Shown piece after piece: positions 43,630 to 51,662 of a stretch of DNA of 64,000 nucleotides. Under the pieces are notes generated by a model that worked only from the letters and a program-made list of their open reading frames with translations, searched no databases and had not been told where the DNA came from. This DNA is from Leucobacter viscericola. Lineage in GTDB: Bacteria; Actinomycetota; Actinomycetes; Actinomycetales; Microbacteriaceae. The stretch spans positions 2,170,001 to 2,234,000 of the forward strand of contig NZ_CP049863.1 of the NCBI RefSeq assembly GCF_011299575.1. The letters run 5' to 3'. The position numbers and the translations under genes are program-made. Every line of letters begins with the position of its first letter. Position 1 is the first letter of the stretch.

Positions 43630-44067
43630 TCAGTCGCGGAGTGCTTCGATGCACTCCGTCAAGTAGTGCTGCAGATCTTCGCGCTGCTGCGGGTTGAGCC
43701 TGCTCACGAGCTGTTGCTCGACGCCGTCTACCGCTTCTGCCGCGCTGGTGAGGAGCTGCTTGCCTTCTGGCGTGAGTGTTGTTGGGAGTGCTCTCCCGGC
43801 CTGAGCTTCTGTTGCTCGCTCAACGAGCCCGCGATCCTGAAGGCCGCGCAGCAGGGTGTTCATGGTCTGCCGTGTGACGAAGGCGCCGCGCGCAAGGTCT
43901 GAGTTGGAGGCGCCCGGCATGCGGCTGAGCACTTCGAGGCAGATGTATTGGGGTGTGGTGAGGCCGCGCTCGCGCAGCACCTCGTCCATGCGGGATCGCA
44001 GTACCGACTGCGCTTCTTTGAGTCGATAGCCGATCATCGATCCCAGGGGTGCGCTGACTTGCTCCAT
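43630..44067 (-). CDS. MarR-family transcriptional regulator
   Basis: A 145-residue winged-helix regulator. The recognition region reads SNSDLARGAFVTRQTMNTLLRGLQ, followed by the wing GLVERATEAQAGRALPTTLTPEG. The C-terminal helix is the usual dimerisation segment. ATG 44067 (MEQVSAPLG) gives the family N terminus; the frame stays open 25 codons upstream across the operator palindromes, so that extension is rejected. It is divergent from the VOC gene and likely represses both genes. The inducing ligand is unknown. Confidence 0.88.
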   Translation of the reverse strand: MEQVSAPLGSMIGYRLKEAQSVLRSRMDEVLRERGLTTPQYICLEVLSRMPGASNSDLARGAFVTRQTMNTLLRGLQDRGLVERATEAQAGRALPTTLTPEGKQLLTSAAEAVDGVEQQLVSRLNPQQREDLQHYLTECIEALRD

Positions 44068-44069
44068 GT

Positions 44070-44110
44070 AAGCATTCTGACATATAGTTGTCATGTCAGC
44101 ATGCTGACAT
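44070..44110. promoter_or_regulatory. Shared MarR operator, two boxes
   Basis: ATGTCAGCATGCTGACAT (44093-44110) is a perfect 18-base palindrome. A second, partial copy on the opposite orientation, AAGCATTCTGACAT (44070-44083), lies next to the MarR start. Both fall between the divergent MarR and VOC genes, the expected place for a repressor that controls itself and its neighbour. Confidence 0.72.
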
Positions 44111-44131
44111 TCGCGTTTTGAAAGGATTATC

Positions 44132-44500
44132 ATGACCGTCACCGGACCAGACTTTATTGCCCTTCAGGTGCGCGACCTCGAGCGTGCCGCAGCGTTCTAC
44201 GAGACCAAGCTCGGGCTGCGTCGGGTGCCTGCTTCGCCTCCCGGAGCTGTGGTGTTTGCGACTACTCCGATTCCGTTCGCAGTGCGCGAGCCGCTGCCTG
44301 GCGTTGATCTTGATCAGGTTTCGCGACCGGGTCTTGGAGTGGCGCTCTGGCTGCACTGCGATGCGGTGCAGGACCTGCACGACGCACTTGCGGCTGCCGG
44401 TACTGAGATTGTGCGTGGGGTTGAGCCGGGGCCGTTTGGGGCGATGTTTACGTTTGCTGATTTGGATGGGTATTTGGTTACTTTGCATGAGAACGCGTAG
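44132..44500 (+). CDS. VOC (glyoxalase/bleomycin-resistance) family protein
   Basis: A 122-residue single-module VOC protein. The two beta-alpha-beta-beta-beta units start at DFIALQVRDLERAAAFYETKLG and GVALWLHCDAVQDLHDALAAAG, and the end FTFADLDGYLVTLHEN is typical. Possible metal-ligand positions are partly non-standard (Gln in the first strand). Members are lyases, isomerases, dioxygenases or drug-binding proteins, so no substrate is assigned. The adjacent MarR operator suggests induction by a small toxic compound. Confidence 0.87.
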   Translation: MTVTGPDFIALQVRDLERAAAFYETKLGLRRVPASPPGAVVFATTPIPFAVREPLPGVDLDQVSRPGLGVALWLHCDAVQDLHDALAAAGTEIVRGVEPGPFGAMFTFADLDGYLVTLHENA

Positions 44501-44640
44501 TGGGTTTCCCGCTAATGGCTAGGAAACTATCCATATCTCAACGGTGTGGTCACTTCCGTGGCCATTATCTGATGCCTTCAGGTGTCTATTGAGGTGGTTT
44601 TGCAGGGATGGTGCTGGCGGAACTATTATCTGGAAGTTCA

Positions 44641-44672
44641 AGGCGGGGTAGGCCGGCTGGCCTACCCCGCCT
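44641..44672 (-). terminator. Terminator of the lanthipeptide operon
   Basis: Perfect 14-base arms AGGCGGGGTAGGCC (44641-44654) and GGCCTACCCCGCCT (44659-44672) enclose a 4-base loop. It lies 12 bases downstream of the last precursor gene on the minus strand, making it the probable end of the whole operon. Confidence 0.82.
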
Positions 44673-44684
44673 CGAAGTCGCTAC

Positions 44685-44831
44685 TTAGTAGCAGCCGCCG
44701 ATACTGAGGAGGCTGCTGCCCCACCCGTTGCAGCCGCCGACGCTGACGAAGCTGCCTTTGAGGGCGTCATTGCCGGAGTTCTGAGGGGTTTCGGTTTTCA
44801 TTGTCTGGAGGGCCAGGATCTGCTTTGACAT
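44685..44831 (-). CDS. Class III lanthipeptide precursor, copy 1
   Basis: A 48-residue precursor. The leader starts MSKQILALQTMKTET and contains ILALQ, the leader motif recognised by class III synthetases. The C-terminal core carries two S-x2-S-x3-C units, SFVSVGGC (Ser27, Ser30, Cys34) and SLLSIGGC (Ser40, Ser43, Cys47), joined by a short NGWGS linker and ending in Tyr48. That pattern gives labionin or lanthionine rings in labyrinthopeptin-like products. AAAGGACA precedes the ATG. It is the last gene before the terminator. The peptide is identical to copy 2. Confidence 0.93.
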   Translation of the reverse strand: MSKQILALQTMKTETPQNSGNDALKGSFVSVGGCNGWGSSLLSIGGCY

Positions 44832-44964
44832 GGTGTGTCCTTTCAATATGTACTGCTTTGGGCGAATTGCCCGAAAATGTTGGAGATGCGCCAAAGGCGA
44901 CTCGGGAGAAGGGTAGAAGCTAGGTCAACGTTGACCGATGCCCAGATTCCCTTGAGGAGGACGC

Positions 44965-45111
44965 TTAGTAGCAGCCGCCGATACTGAGGAGGCTGCTGCC
45001 CCACCCGTTGCAGCCGCCGACGCTGACGAAGCTGCCCTTGAGGGCGTCATTGCCGGAGTTCTGAGGGGTTTCGGTTTTCATTGTCTGGAGGGCCAGGATC
45101 TGCTTTGACAT
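44965..45111 (-). CDS. Class III lanthipeptide precursor, copy 2
   Basis: This 48-residue precursor has the same protein sequence as copy 1, with the ILALQ leader motif and two S-x2-S-x3-C core motifs. It lies 34 bases downstream of the synthetase gene, so it is transcribed with the biosynthetic operon, followed by copy 1. Two copies at the operon end may raise precursor dosage relative to the enzymes. Confidence 0.93.
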   Translation of the reverse strand: MSKQILALQTMKTETPQNSGNDALKGSFVSVGGCNGWGSSLLSIGGCY

Positions 45112-45145
45112 GGTGTGTCCTTTCGGTTGTTATTTCTTCGAGCGG

Positions 45146-47824
45146 TTACCCGAAGTTTGGGCGGTGTCCAGTCGAGCTGGACACCAGGCTTTTGATTGCG
45201 GAAATGGGAGTTGTGGACTCTCTAGCCGGGCGGGGAAGAATTTGGCAGTCGCTTCGTGATAGTGAGTCATGGGCCAGGATCAGCCCTGCGCTACCAGAGG
45301 CGACATCCGTAGTGAGCCTGACCCCCGCATCGCCGGCGACATGAAGTCCTGAATCGCTAGCGAGTAGGTAGAGGTTCAGCGCATTCTCGAGATGTTCGGT
45401 AGTGACGGGAGACGCATCAATGAACCTCGCTAGTCCAGCGCGACCGACGAGAAGGCCTGAATATCCGTTAAATAGACCAGGAAACATGGACATAGTTCCA
45501 GCCGTTGCTTGGTAGAGCGCAGGGGCCTTGCTGATGATTTCTTCGGGAAGGTCGGTCCTGTCCCATTCATTGATCACAACCCCGAAACCTGCGCTGCCCA
45601 TGGAAAGGTAGGGGAGCTGGCGGTGACCTTGACGTAGCTGCAGAGTCTCATAGCGGTCATCGAAAACATATCCACCAAGTTCGTTCTTAAGCGAATGTTG
45701 GACTAGTTCAACCCACGCTTCATCAGGTGCCAGCCGTTGGAGTGCGGTGGCTAGCCATGCAATTCCGAGGTGCCCATAAAAAAGGCCAGAGTTCTGGTTA
45801 TCCGGATGATTGCCGAGCATCGGCCTGTCTGCACCGAGCGGAGCAAATCGTGCGGGATCGCTACGGTATTCTGCCGCGATACGGAGCGATTCACCGAGTA
45901 TCCTGTTGCGTCGAGCAGAGGTGTCAAGTTCAGGACGATTTGCGAGTAGATGAGCGAGGCCTAGTAACACACCGGGCCGTCCGTCGTAGACTCGTTTCCC
46001 GGGGGCAGATAGCCAACGACCGGCATTGTGCTGCAGATGTTCATCCGTTGCGGCAGGGCCGCGAAGTATGTCGTTCATGATGAGATCTCCGATCTCTCCG
46101 GTGAACAGGCCCACTGGTGCGCCAGGAAGATTAAACTCTGGAGTAGGAACTTCGGGTTGGTTGGATTCAGAACGTGATCGAGTGAGCACATCGATCGTGA
46201 AATCACCGTAGGCAAGACCCCTGTTGGGCTGTTGCAGGCCATACGGGTGGACTGGATAGGACCGTTTAGGAACCATGTCTCGCATGGATTGGGTGCCTTT
46301 TGCGAGCTGAGACGGTAGATCAGCCAAAGGCATCTCGTTTGCAATAAGAAATCGTCGGCGGAGACCTTGTCGCGCTTCTACTCCATGGGAAGGAATAGGC
46401 GCGAGGGACGTGATGGCAGTGCGGGCATGCTCGACGAATTGTCCTACGGACTCCATCTCTTTTGAGCTAGAAGCTTGAGCTCGGTCTTGGAGGAGTTGTC
46501 CGGGAGCGAAGTCCAAGACTTGTTCGCGATAGTCGGGGACGAGATCACTGAGTTCGACGGCCGGTGATAACAAGTACGCTGTGAACTGGGCGAGGCAGTA
46601 GCGGTCGATCTCCTCAGGAGTGCACTTTCCGGGAGCACGGAATCCTGGTGCAGCAATATCGTGTATGAATAGTTCGTCCGTAACTCTCCGCGCGCACTCA
46701 AGGTCGATCAACCCGACCGTAAGATCATCTGCTACAAGGACATTGCGTGGATGGAGGTCGAGATGCGCCCACCCCTCCCCGTGCATATTGGTAACCGCTT
46801 GTACAAGATTGTTCAGCACGGTTGTTGCATCTCTGAAGTACCGGGGAAGGGTTTCCCCGTCAGCTACGTAACCTGGATAGTTATCGGTTACCCACTGATT
46901 CAAGGGTTTGCCGGGCATCGATTCGATGGCAACGAAATAGTGTTCCCATAACAGACCCGACCAGAAGATGGCAGGCACAGGAACCTTGCCGGAAAGTTCT
47001 TCTAGTACAGCAGCGTGGTCGATCAGTCTGGCAACGGCGTCGCGATTTCGCTCATCCCACCCTGCATGGGGCCTGCCTTCTTTGATAATCGCAGCTCTAC
47101 CTTGAGCTGTGCCTCTATATGTACCGCCGGAGTTTGAGAACTGTATAGCCGAAGTGATGTCGAACGGCAACGTATCGACGTCCGATTCTGAATCTTCTTC
47201 TCTCTCCAACCAAGGCGCCAGCACTCCTGGTATTGCTGCCCAAGATGGAACCTCAAACCCTACGGAACGCGTGTCTGTCTCGCGTTCTCCGCTCGGCGTA
47301 TGCAAGTAGATTGCGGTGTCGATGTCCTGACCATCATCCGGTCTGAAGGAACCATAGCGCAGGTAAATTGGCGCTTTGTCCCACCGACGATCACTGAGGA
47401 TGTACGGACCATCGAACTTGGAGAGACGCTTCTCAAGGCGCTCAAGCAGGGTGCCAAGCTGAGACTCCGACGGGTAGCATGTAATGAATTTTCCAGCGTG
47501 TTCTCGAGGGCAACTGATGCTATTTCGGGCATGGAGCCGTTTCTCCGAAGGCAGAAATTTGAAGCTTACGCTGAGAGGAATGCACTCGGAAGTGACGATC
47601 TCGAGAATTTCTTGAGCGTTTTTCATGACGGCACTGACGTGGATTTTCCATCCCTGCCGCAGTAACGTCTGATTTGGAGCGAAGCAAGATGTCCAGTGAA
47701 ATCCAGAGTGCAATTGCCAAGAACCCGGTAGCTCGGCGATGAACCTTCGAGTCGTGTCGCGTTCATAGGACTCGTCGACGAAATAGAGCGGGTGCGCTCT
47801 CATATATGGAACGAGCTCATCCAT
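45146..47824 (-). CDS. Class III lanthipeptide synthetase (LanKC)
   Basis: An 892-residue three-domain enzyme. The N-terminal lyase region spans about residues 1-210. A Ser/Thr kinase-like domain follows with HLDLHPRNVLV as catalytic loop near residue 365 and LIDLE in place of DFG. The C-terminal LanC-like cyclase (DGRPGVLLGLAHLLANRPEL, SMGSAGFGVVINEW, GLFNGYSGLLVGRAGLARF) lacks the zinc Cys-Cys-His set of class I/II/IV cyclases, as expected for class III. It phosphorylates and eliminates core serines and forms lanthionine or labionin rings. Its start overlaps the upstream peptidase gene by eight bases. Confidence 0.95.
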   Translation of the reverse strand: MDELVPYMRAHPLYFVDESYERDTTRRFIAELPGSWQLHSGFHWTSCFAPNQTLLRQGWKIHVSAVMKNAQEILEIVTSECIPLSVSFKFLPSEKRLHARNSISCPREHAGKFITCYPSESQLGTLLERLEKRLSKFDGPYILSDRRWDKAPIYLRYGSFRPDDGQDIDTAIYLHTPSGERETDTRSVGFEVPSWAAIPGVLAPWLEREEDSESDVDTLPFDITSAIQFSNSGGTYRGTAQGRAAIIKEGRPHAGWDERNRDAVARLIDHAAVLEELSGKVPVPAIFWSGLLWEHYFVAIESMPGKPLNQWVTDNYPGYVADGETLPRYFRDATTVLNNLVQAVTNMHGEGWAHLDLHPRNVLVADDLTVGLIDLECARRVTDELFIHDIAAPGFRAPGKCTPEEIDRYCLAQFTAYLLSPAVELSDLVPDYREQVLDFAPGQLLQDRAQASSSKEMESVGQFVEHARTAITSLAPIPSHGVEARQGLRRRFLIANEMPLADLPSQLAKGTQSMRDMVPKRSYPVHPYGLQQPNRGLAYGDFTIDVLTRSRSESNQPEVPTPEFNLPGAPVGLFTGEIGDLIMNDILRGPAATDEHLQHNAGRWLSAPGKRVYDGRPGVLLGLAHLLANRPELDTSARRNRILGESLRIAAEYRSDPARFAPLGADRPMLGNHPDNQNSGLFYGHLGIAWLATALQRLAPDEAWVELVQHSLKNELGGYVFDDRYETLQLRQGHRQLPYLSMGSAGFGVVINEWDRTDLPEEIISKAPALYQATAGTMSMFPGLFNGYSGLLVGRAGLARFIDASPVTTEHLENALNLYLLASDSGLHVAGDAGVRLTTDVASGSAGLILAHDSLSRSDCQILPRPARESTTPISAIKSLVSSSTGHRPNFG

Positions 47825-49880
47825 GATTACTCCTGTTCGTTAAGGATTGTGCTTCTCGGAGTTGATCCCGAATCCACTGGTATTCGAATACAGAATGATT
47901 GAGGCGGGCAGCCGGCGCAATCGGACCTAGGTGTCCGCTTCCATACCCAAAAGTCCTTAGGAGCACCGAGTTTCCAGCGAATTGCAGTCGGGCAGCCCAT
48001 CGTGCGGATTCATGAAACGCTACGCGCGAGTCATTTTTGCTGGTTGTCACGAAACATGGAGGGTATGTGACGTCATCTCGGATGTTTTCCAAAGGCGAGT
48101 ACAGCTTCATCGCTCGAAGAATGTGAGGTTCGGTACTGGGGTTACCCCACTCGGCCCATTCCGTCGTAGTTAGTGGCGCAAGAGGATCGCTCATTGTTCC
48201 AACCGGATCTAGGAAGGGTGAACGGAGTAACACGCAGCCGAAGATCTCTGGAGCGTTATTCAGTGCCGCTCCAAGCGTGAGCCCGCCTGCGCTATCGGCT
48301 TCGCCGGCTATCCATCCTTGTTCTGTGTGTTTAGCGGCGATGAGCTTGTGAGCACAAGCGACATAGTCAGTAGCGCTTCGTATCTTGTGCTCCCTTGTCG
48401 CAGCTTGATGCCAGGAAGGACCCTGCTCACCTCCACCCCTGACATGGGCAATGCCGACTGAGATTCCGTTATCAAGCAGCCATTGAGTGGAGGGGGAGTA
48501 GCGGCTTCGAGCGGTTGCTCCATATGCTCCATAGACGCGGAGAACCAGTGGTGTAGGGCCCTTGTGGTCGCTAGGAGTTAAGAGCGTGATGGGGATGGGC
48601 ACCCCGTCATTTGCAATGGCTTGTAAGGTTTGGTGACGCACGCTCAGAGATCGCTGAGACTCGAGGCTTGGTGAGTGAATGACCTGACATGTTCCTGTCG
48701 AAGTATCAAAGTGATGTAGCTCACCAGGTTCTGTGGGGGATTCGAGGCCATACAAGATTTGTCTGGCATGCCAGTCGCTGTTCTGAACGAGACCTAACAC
48801 ACTGAGAAGCGGCCCTTTAGCGATGGGCGCAAAAGGCTGTGGCCCCATGGCATCGATGGCAGCTGCGCTAATGACCCGACTGGTCTTCGTGTGATGGGTT
48901 AGTACGAGAGACGAAGCGAATGCGTCTATTGCGTCGATTGATCCAGCTGCACCTCGCCAGAGTTCTTGGGAGATCTCGGGACAATTGAGCTCAGATGCCG
49001 TGATGCGATCGATCTGTTGGGAAGATTCGAGAAAGATGAGTTGATCGGAGTTGGCCCAGAAAGAGTGCTCTAACGTGACCCGAACACCTTTTCGGGCCGT
49101 CCGTATTGGCCTGGGGTCACCCTCTTCCGATTGCAGGGTGTCGAATATAAAGACTTGACCGCTTTCCTTGTCAAAGGAATGAATGACGATGAATCTGCGG
49201 CTTCGAGTCCTCGTGATCGCGAGCCGACGAGTTAAGTCGGGCTCATGGAGGATCTCTCTATGTAGCCACTCCCCATCCAGGCAGCGAGAATGCCACAATC
49301 GATCTGGACGACCGCCATTGTCACTGGTTAGATAAAAAGCTGTCTCTTCCTCATCCCCGATGAGAGCTCCTGGAACGATACCCCGAGCTAAGAGTTTTGA
49401 TGCGCCAGTCGCCACTTCCCGGATGAACAGATCTTGGCGGTCAGCGTTGTCGTAACCCAGCTGATAGAGCAAGTGCGTCCCGGAAAGATTTACATCGACG
49501 TTTCCTACCCCAGCGGCCCGTGCGGCAGAGACTTCGGATGCAACGTCGAAGACCTCGGTGAAAGCCGCAAGATCTGATGGTGAGGTTGGCAGCACATCCG
49601 TGCCTTCTGCAGCACATTTTCTAAGATAGGTAACGTTCTCACGGTTAGGTAGCTGTGCGAGAGTGTAGAACCATTCGCCGATGCGTGAGAGCGGAGCAGC
49701 GATAGGTGCGGTGGGGTCAAGGAAGAGCGGATTGATGCCTTCTCTTTCTTCGCGAGATAGGGCCATGATTTCGTCGACACGACGATTGTTGTCTTCGAGA
49801 AACTCATCGACAAACGAGGCTTGTGTGTCGGCCACCCACGCCGAACGCCGAAGGTCAATGGGGAGAGTCTTGTTGTTCAT
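47817..49880 (-). CDS. Prolyl oligopeptidase-family serine peptidase, probable leader peptidase
   Basis: A 687-residue S9A-type peptidase. The N-terminal ~400 residues look like a seven-bladed propeller. The C-terminal alpha/beta hydrolase carries GEADSAGG with the nucleophile Ser, an Asp in TTSKNDSRVAF and a His in GYGSGHLGP. VRGGGEQGPSWHQAA is the classic S9A block. Prolyl oligopeptidases acting on class III precursors are known (FlaP in Kribbella), and the exporter here has no peptidase domain, so leader removal is the likely role. The leader contains a Thr-Pro that would be a candidate site. ATGA overlaps with the ABC gene upstream. Confidence 0.9.
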   Translation of the reverse strand: MNNKTLPIDLRRSAWVADTQASFVDEFLEDNNRRVDEIMALSREEREGINPLFLDPTAPIAAPLSRIGEWFYTLAQLPNRENVTYLRKCAAEGTDVLPTSPSDLAAFTEVFDVASEVSAARAAGVGNVDVNLSGTHLLYQLGYDNADRQDLFIREVATGASKLLARGIVPGALIGDEEETAFYLTSDNGGRPDRLWHSRCLDGEWLHREILHEPDLTRRLAITRTRSRRFIVIHSFDKESGQVFIFDTLQSEEGDPRPIRTARKGVRVTLEHSFWANSDQLIFLESSQQIDRITASELNCPEISQELWRGAAGSIDAIDAFASSLVLTHHTKTSRVISAAAIDAMGPQPFAPIAKGPLLSVLGLVQNSDWHARQILYGLESPTEPGELHHFDTSTGTCQVIHSPSLESQRSLSVRHQTLQAIANDGVPIPITLLTPSDHKGPTPLVLRVYGAYGATARSRYSPSTQWLLDNGISVGIAHVRGGGEQGPSWHQAATREHKIRSATDYVACAHKLIAAKHTEQGWIAGEADSAGGLTLGAALNNAPEIFGCVLLRSPFLDPVGTMSDPLAPLTTTEWAEWGNPSTEPHILRAMKLYSPLENIRDDVTYPPCFVTTSKNDSRVAFHESARWAARLQFAGNSVLLRTFGYGSGHLGPIAPAARLNHSVFEYQWIRDQLREAQSLTNRSNHG

Positions 49881-51640
49881 GCGGATGTCCCCATTCCGAG
49901 CAGTTCACGGTAGTAGGCATTCTCGGATTTCAGTTTTTCTGGCTGGCCGGTTGCAGTCACTCGTCCTTGTTCCAGAACATGGACGCTGTCAGCGATGCCG
50001 ACTGCGGCAGCTCGATGGCTAGTAAAAATGATTGTCATGGTGCGGCGGAGGTCTCTCAGCACATCGTTGAGTATTCTTTCGTTGAGGGAATCAAGCCCCG
50101 AGGTCGGTTCATCGAGAAGCAGAAGACTCCGTTGCGCGAGTAAAGAACGCGCGATCGCAAGTCGCTGCCGCTCGCCACCTGAGAGAGTTACTCCGGAATT
50201 TCCGACTCGGGTATCGAGTCCGCCCTGTCGCGTGCGAAGCATCGAGCCCAGACGCACCATGTCCAGCACCGCCCAGCAAGCTTCGTCGCCCACCGGGCCC
50301 GCGCCCAGGGTGAGATTGTCGCGAACGGATCCAGTCAAGATCGGAGCTCCTTGCTCCACGTATGCCAGCTGACTCCGAAGGCTCTCACGGGAGCAAGTTG
50401 AAATATCGACACCATCAAAATAAATCGATCCGCTAGATGGTTCGTCGAACCTTTCAAGGAGCGAGAAGAGCGTTGACTTACCTGCACCGGAGGCACCGAC
50501 GATTCCGGTAATCGAGCCCGCCTCGGCTTCGATTGATACGTCCGTCAGTATTTGACGGTCAGCGACTGACAAACTGACGTTATTAAACTGTATTCTCGGG
50601 GGACGCTGTCGCGGCGTACACAGTCGGGGAGACATATTCATGTTGCTGTCGCTTTGGCCTTCAGTTGGGCAATCGAGGATCTCTTGAATGCGTTGTGTCC
50701 CTCCTGCTGCCATTCGCATTGCTGCGACGGCGCTGATCACCTGTCCAAGTGGCCCGGCCATGATCATAAGGAAGAGCACAAAGCTGATTAACGTTGCGAT
50801 TGATAGCTCTCCCGAAGCGACACGAATTCCTCCTATCGCGAAGACAACCATCAGAAGTAGCTGAGTGCTGAGGTAGTTCATAGGTGCGAACGGGGCGGCC
50901 GCGCGGGCAAGCTTGATGCCCGCACCTCGTGTGGAGTCAACGGCAGCAACAATAGATGCCTCCTCGCGGTCCGTGGCGTTGAAGGCGCGGATCGTGGTGA
51001 CGCCTTTCAAAGCGCGGTCGATAAGGCTGCCAATGCGACCCACCGCCGACTGATAGGCGTGGGCTGCGGCCTGGAGACGCGAACCCACGTGCTGAACGGC
51101 CCACGCGGTGGCCAGCAGAACCGTGAGCGCGATTGCTGTTAGTAGCGGGTCGATGATTAACATCGCCACAACTGCACCGCCAACCGTCAGGACCGCACCG
51201 ACCGCGTCAACAAAACCCGCTGCGACTGCAGTACGGATGCTGTTTGTGTCGTTGGTGGCGCGAATTACAAGGTCGCCGGGTGCTCGGTGGTGGTACTCGG
51301 CTATTGGCAGACGAAGCATACGGCCGATCAATGAGGTTCGAACTCCGACAACGACATCTTCACTGACACGTCCCATCAGCAGCGCCTGCCCATATTGAAG
51401 GGCCGCTGCGACGAAGACGAGGCCGACGCCAATCAGCACCAGAGTCACGCTAATGCTTGTTGTCGCTTGCGCCTGGTTGATGAGTTCCTGGACTATGAGT
51501 GGTTGGGCCAATGAGACAGCCGCGGCTGATATAGCGAGAATCATGCCACCAACGATGGCTCGCCAATGTGGCGTGATGAACTTGAAGAGTGTTGACCAGC
51601 TCTTGACTCGCGTTTGCGACGCTTCTGTTTGTGTCATCAT
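49877..51640 (-). CDS. ABC exporter (fused permease and ATPase), lanthipeptide export
   Basis: A 587-residue half-transporter. Six transmembrane helices occupy residues ~30-310. The ATPase has Walker A GASGAGKST, signature LSGGERQRLAIARSLL and Walker B LLLLDEPTSGLD. It has no N-terminal C39 peptidase domain, so it exports but does not cleave. Its position between the FtsX permease and the peptidase genes, with an overlap to the latter, makes lanthipeptide export the natural role. Confidence 0.92.
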   Translation of the reverse strand: MMTQTEASQTRVKSWSTLFKFITPHWRAIVGGMILAISAAAVSLAQPLIVQELINQAQATTSISVTLVLIGVGLVFVAAALQYGQALLMGRVSEDVVVGVRTSLIGRMLRLPIAEYHHRAPGDLVIRATNDTNSIRTAVAAGFVDAVGAVLTVGGAVVAMLIIDPLLTAIALTVLLATAWAVQHVGSRLQAAAHAYQSAVGRIGSLIDRALKGVTTIRAFNATDREEASIVAAVDSTRGAGIKLARAAAPFAPMNYLSTQLLLMVVFAIGGIRVASGELSIATLISFVLFLMIMAGPLGQVISAVAAMRMAAGGTQRIQEILDCPTEGQSDSNMNMSPRLCTPRQRPPRIQFNNVSLSVADRQILTDVSIEAEAGSITGIVGASGAGKSTLFSLLERFDEPSSGSIYFDGVDISTCSRESLRSQLAYVEQGAPILTGSVRDNLTLGAGPVGDEACWAVLDMVRLGSMLRTRQGGLDTRVGNSGVTLSGGERQRLAIARSLLAQRSLLLLDEPTSGLDSLNERILNDVLRDLRRTMTIIFTSHRAAAVGIADSVHVLEQGRVTATGQPEKLKSENAYYRELLGMGTSA

Positions 51641-51662
51641 TTCATTCCTTCTCGGATTGAAC

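Larger units (their letters stand above)
44680..45124 (-). repeat. Tandem duplication of the precursor gene (280-base period)
   Basis: The two precursor genes and about 13 bases upstream (GGACACACC and the ribosome site) are repeated 280 bases apart. Over the 147-base coding part I find one difference, a silent Lys codon change (AAA/AAG). The spacer between genes differs clearly from the region upstream of copy 2. Either the duplication is recent or the copies are kept identical by conversion. Confidence 0.85.
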
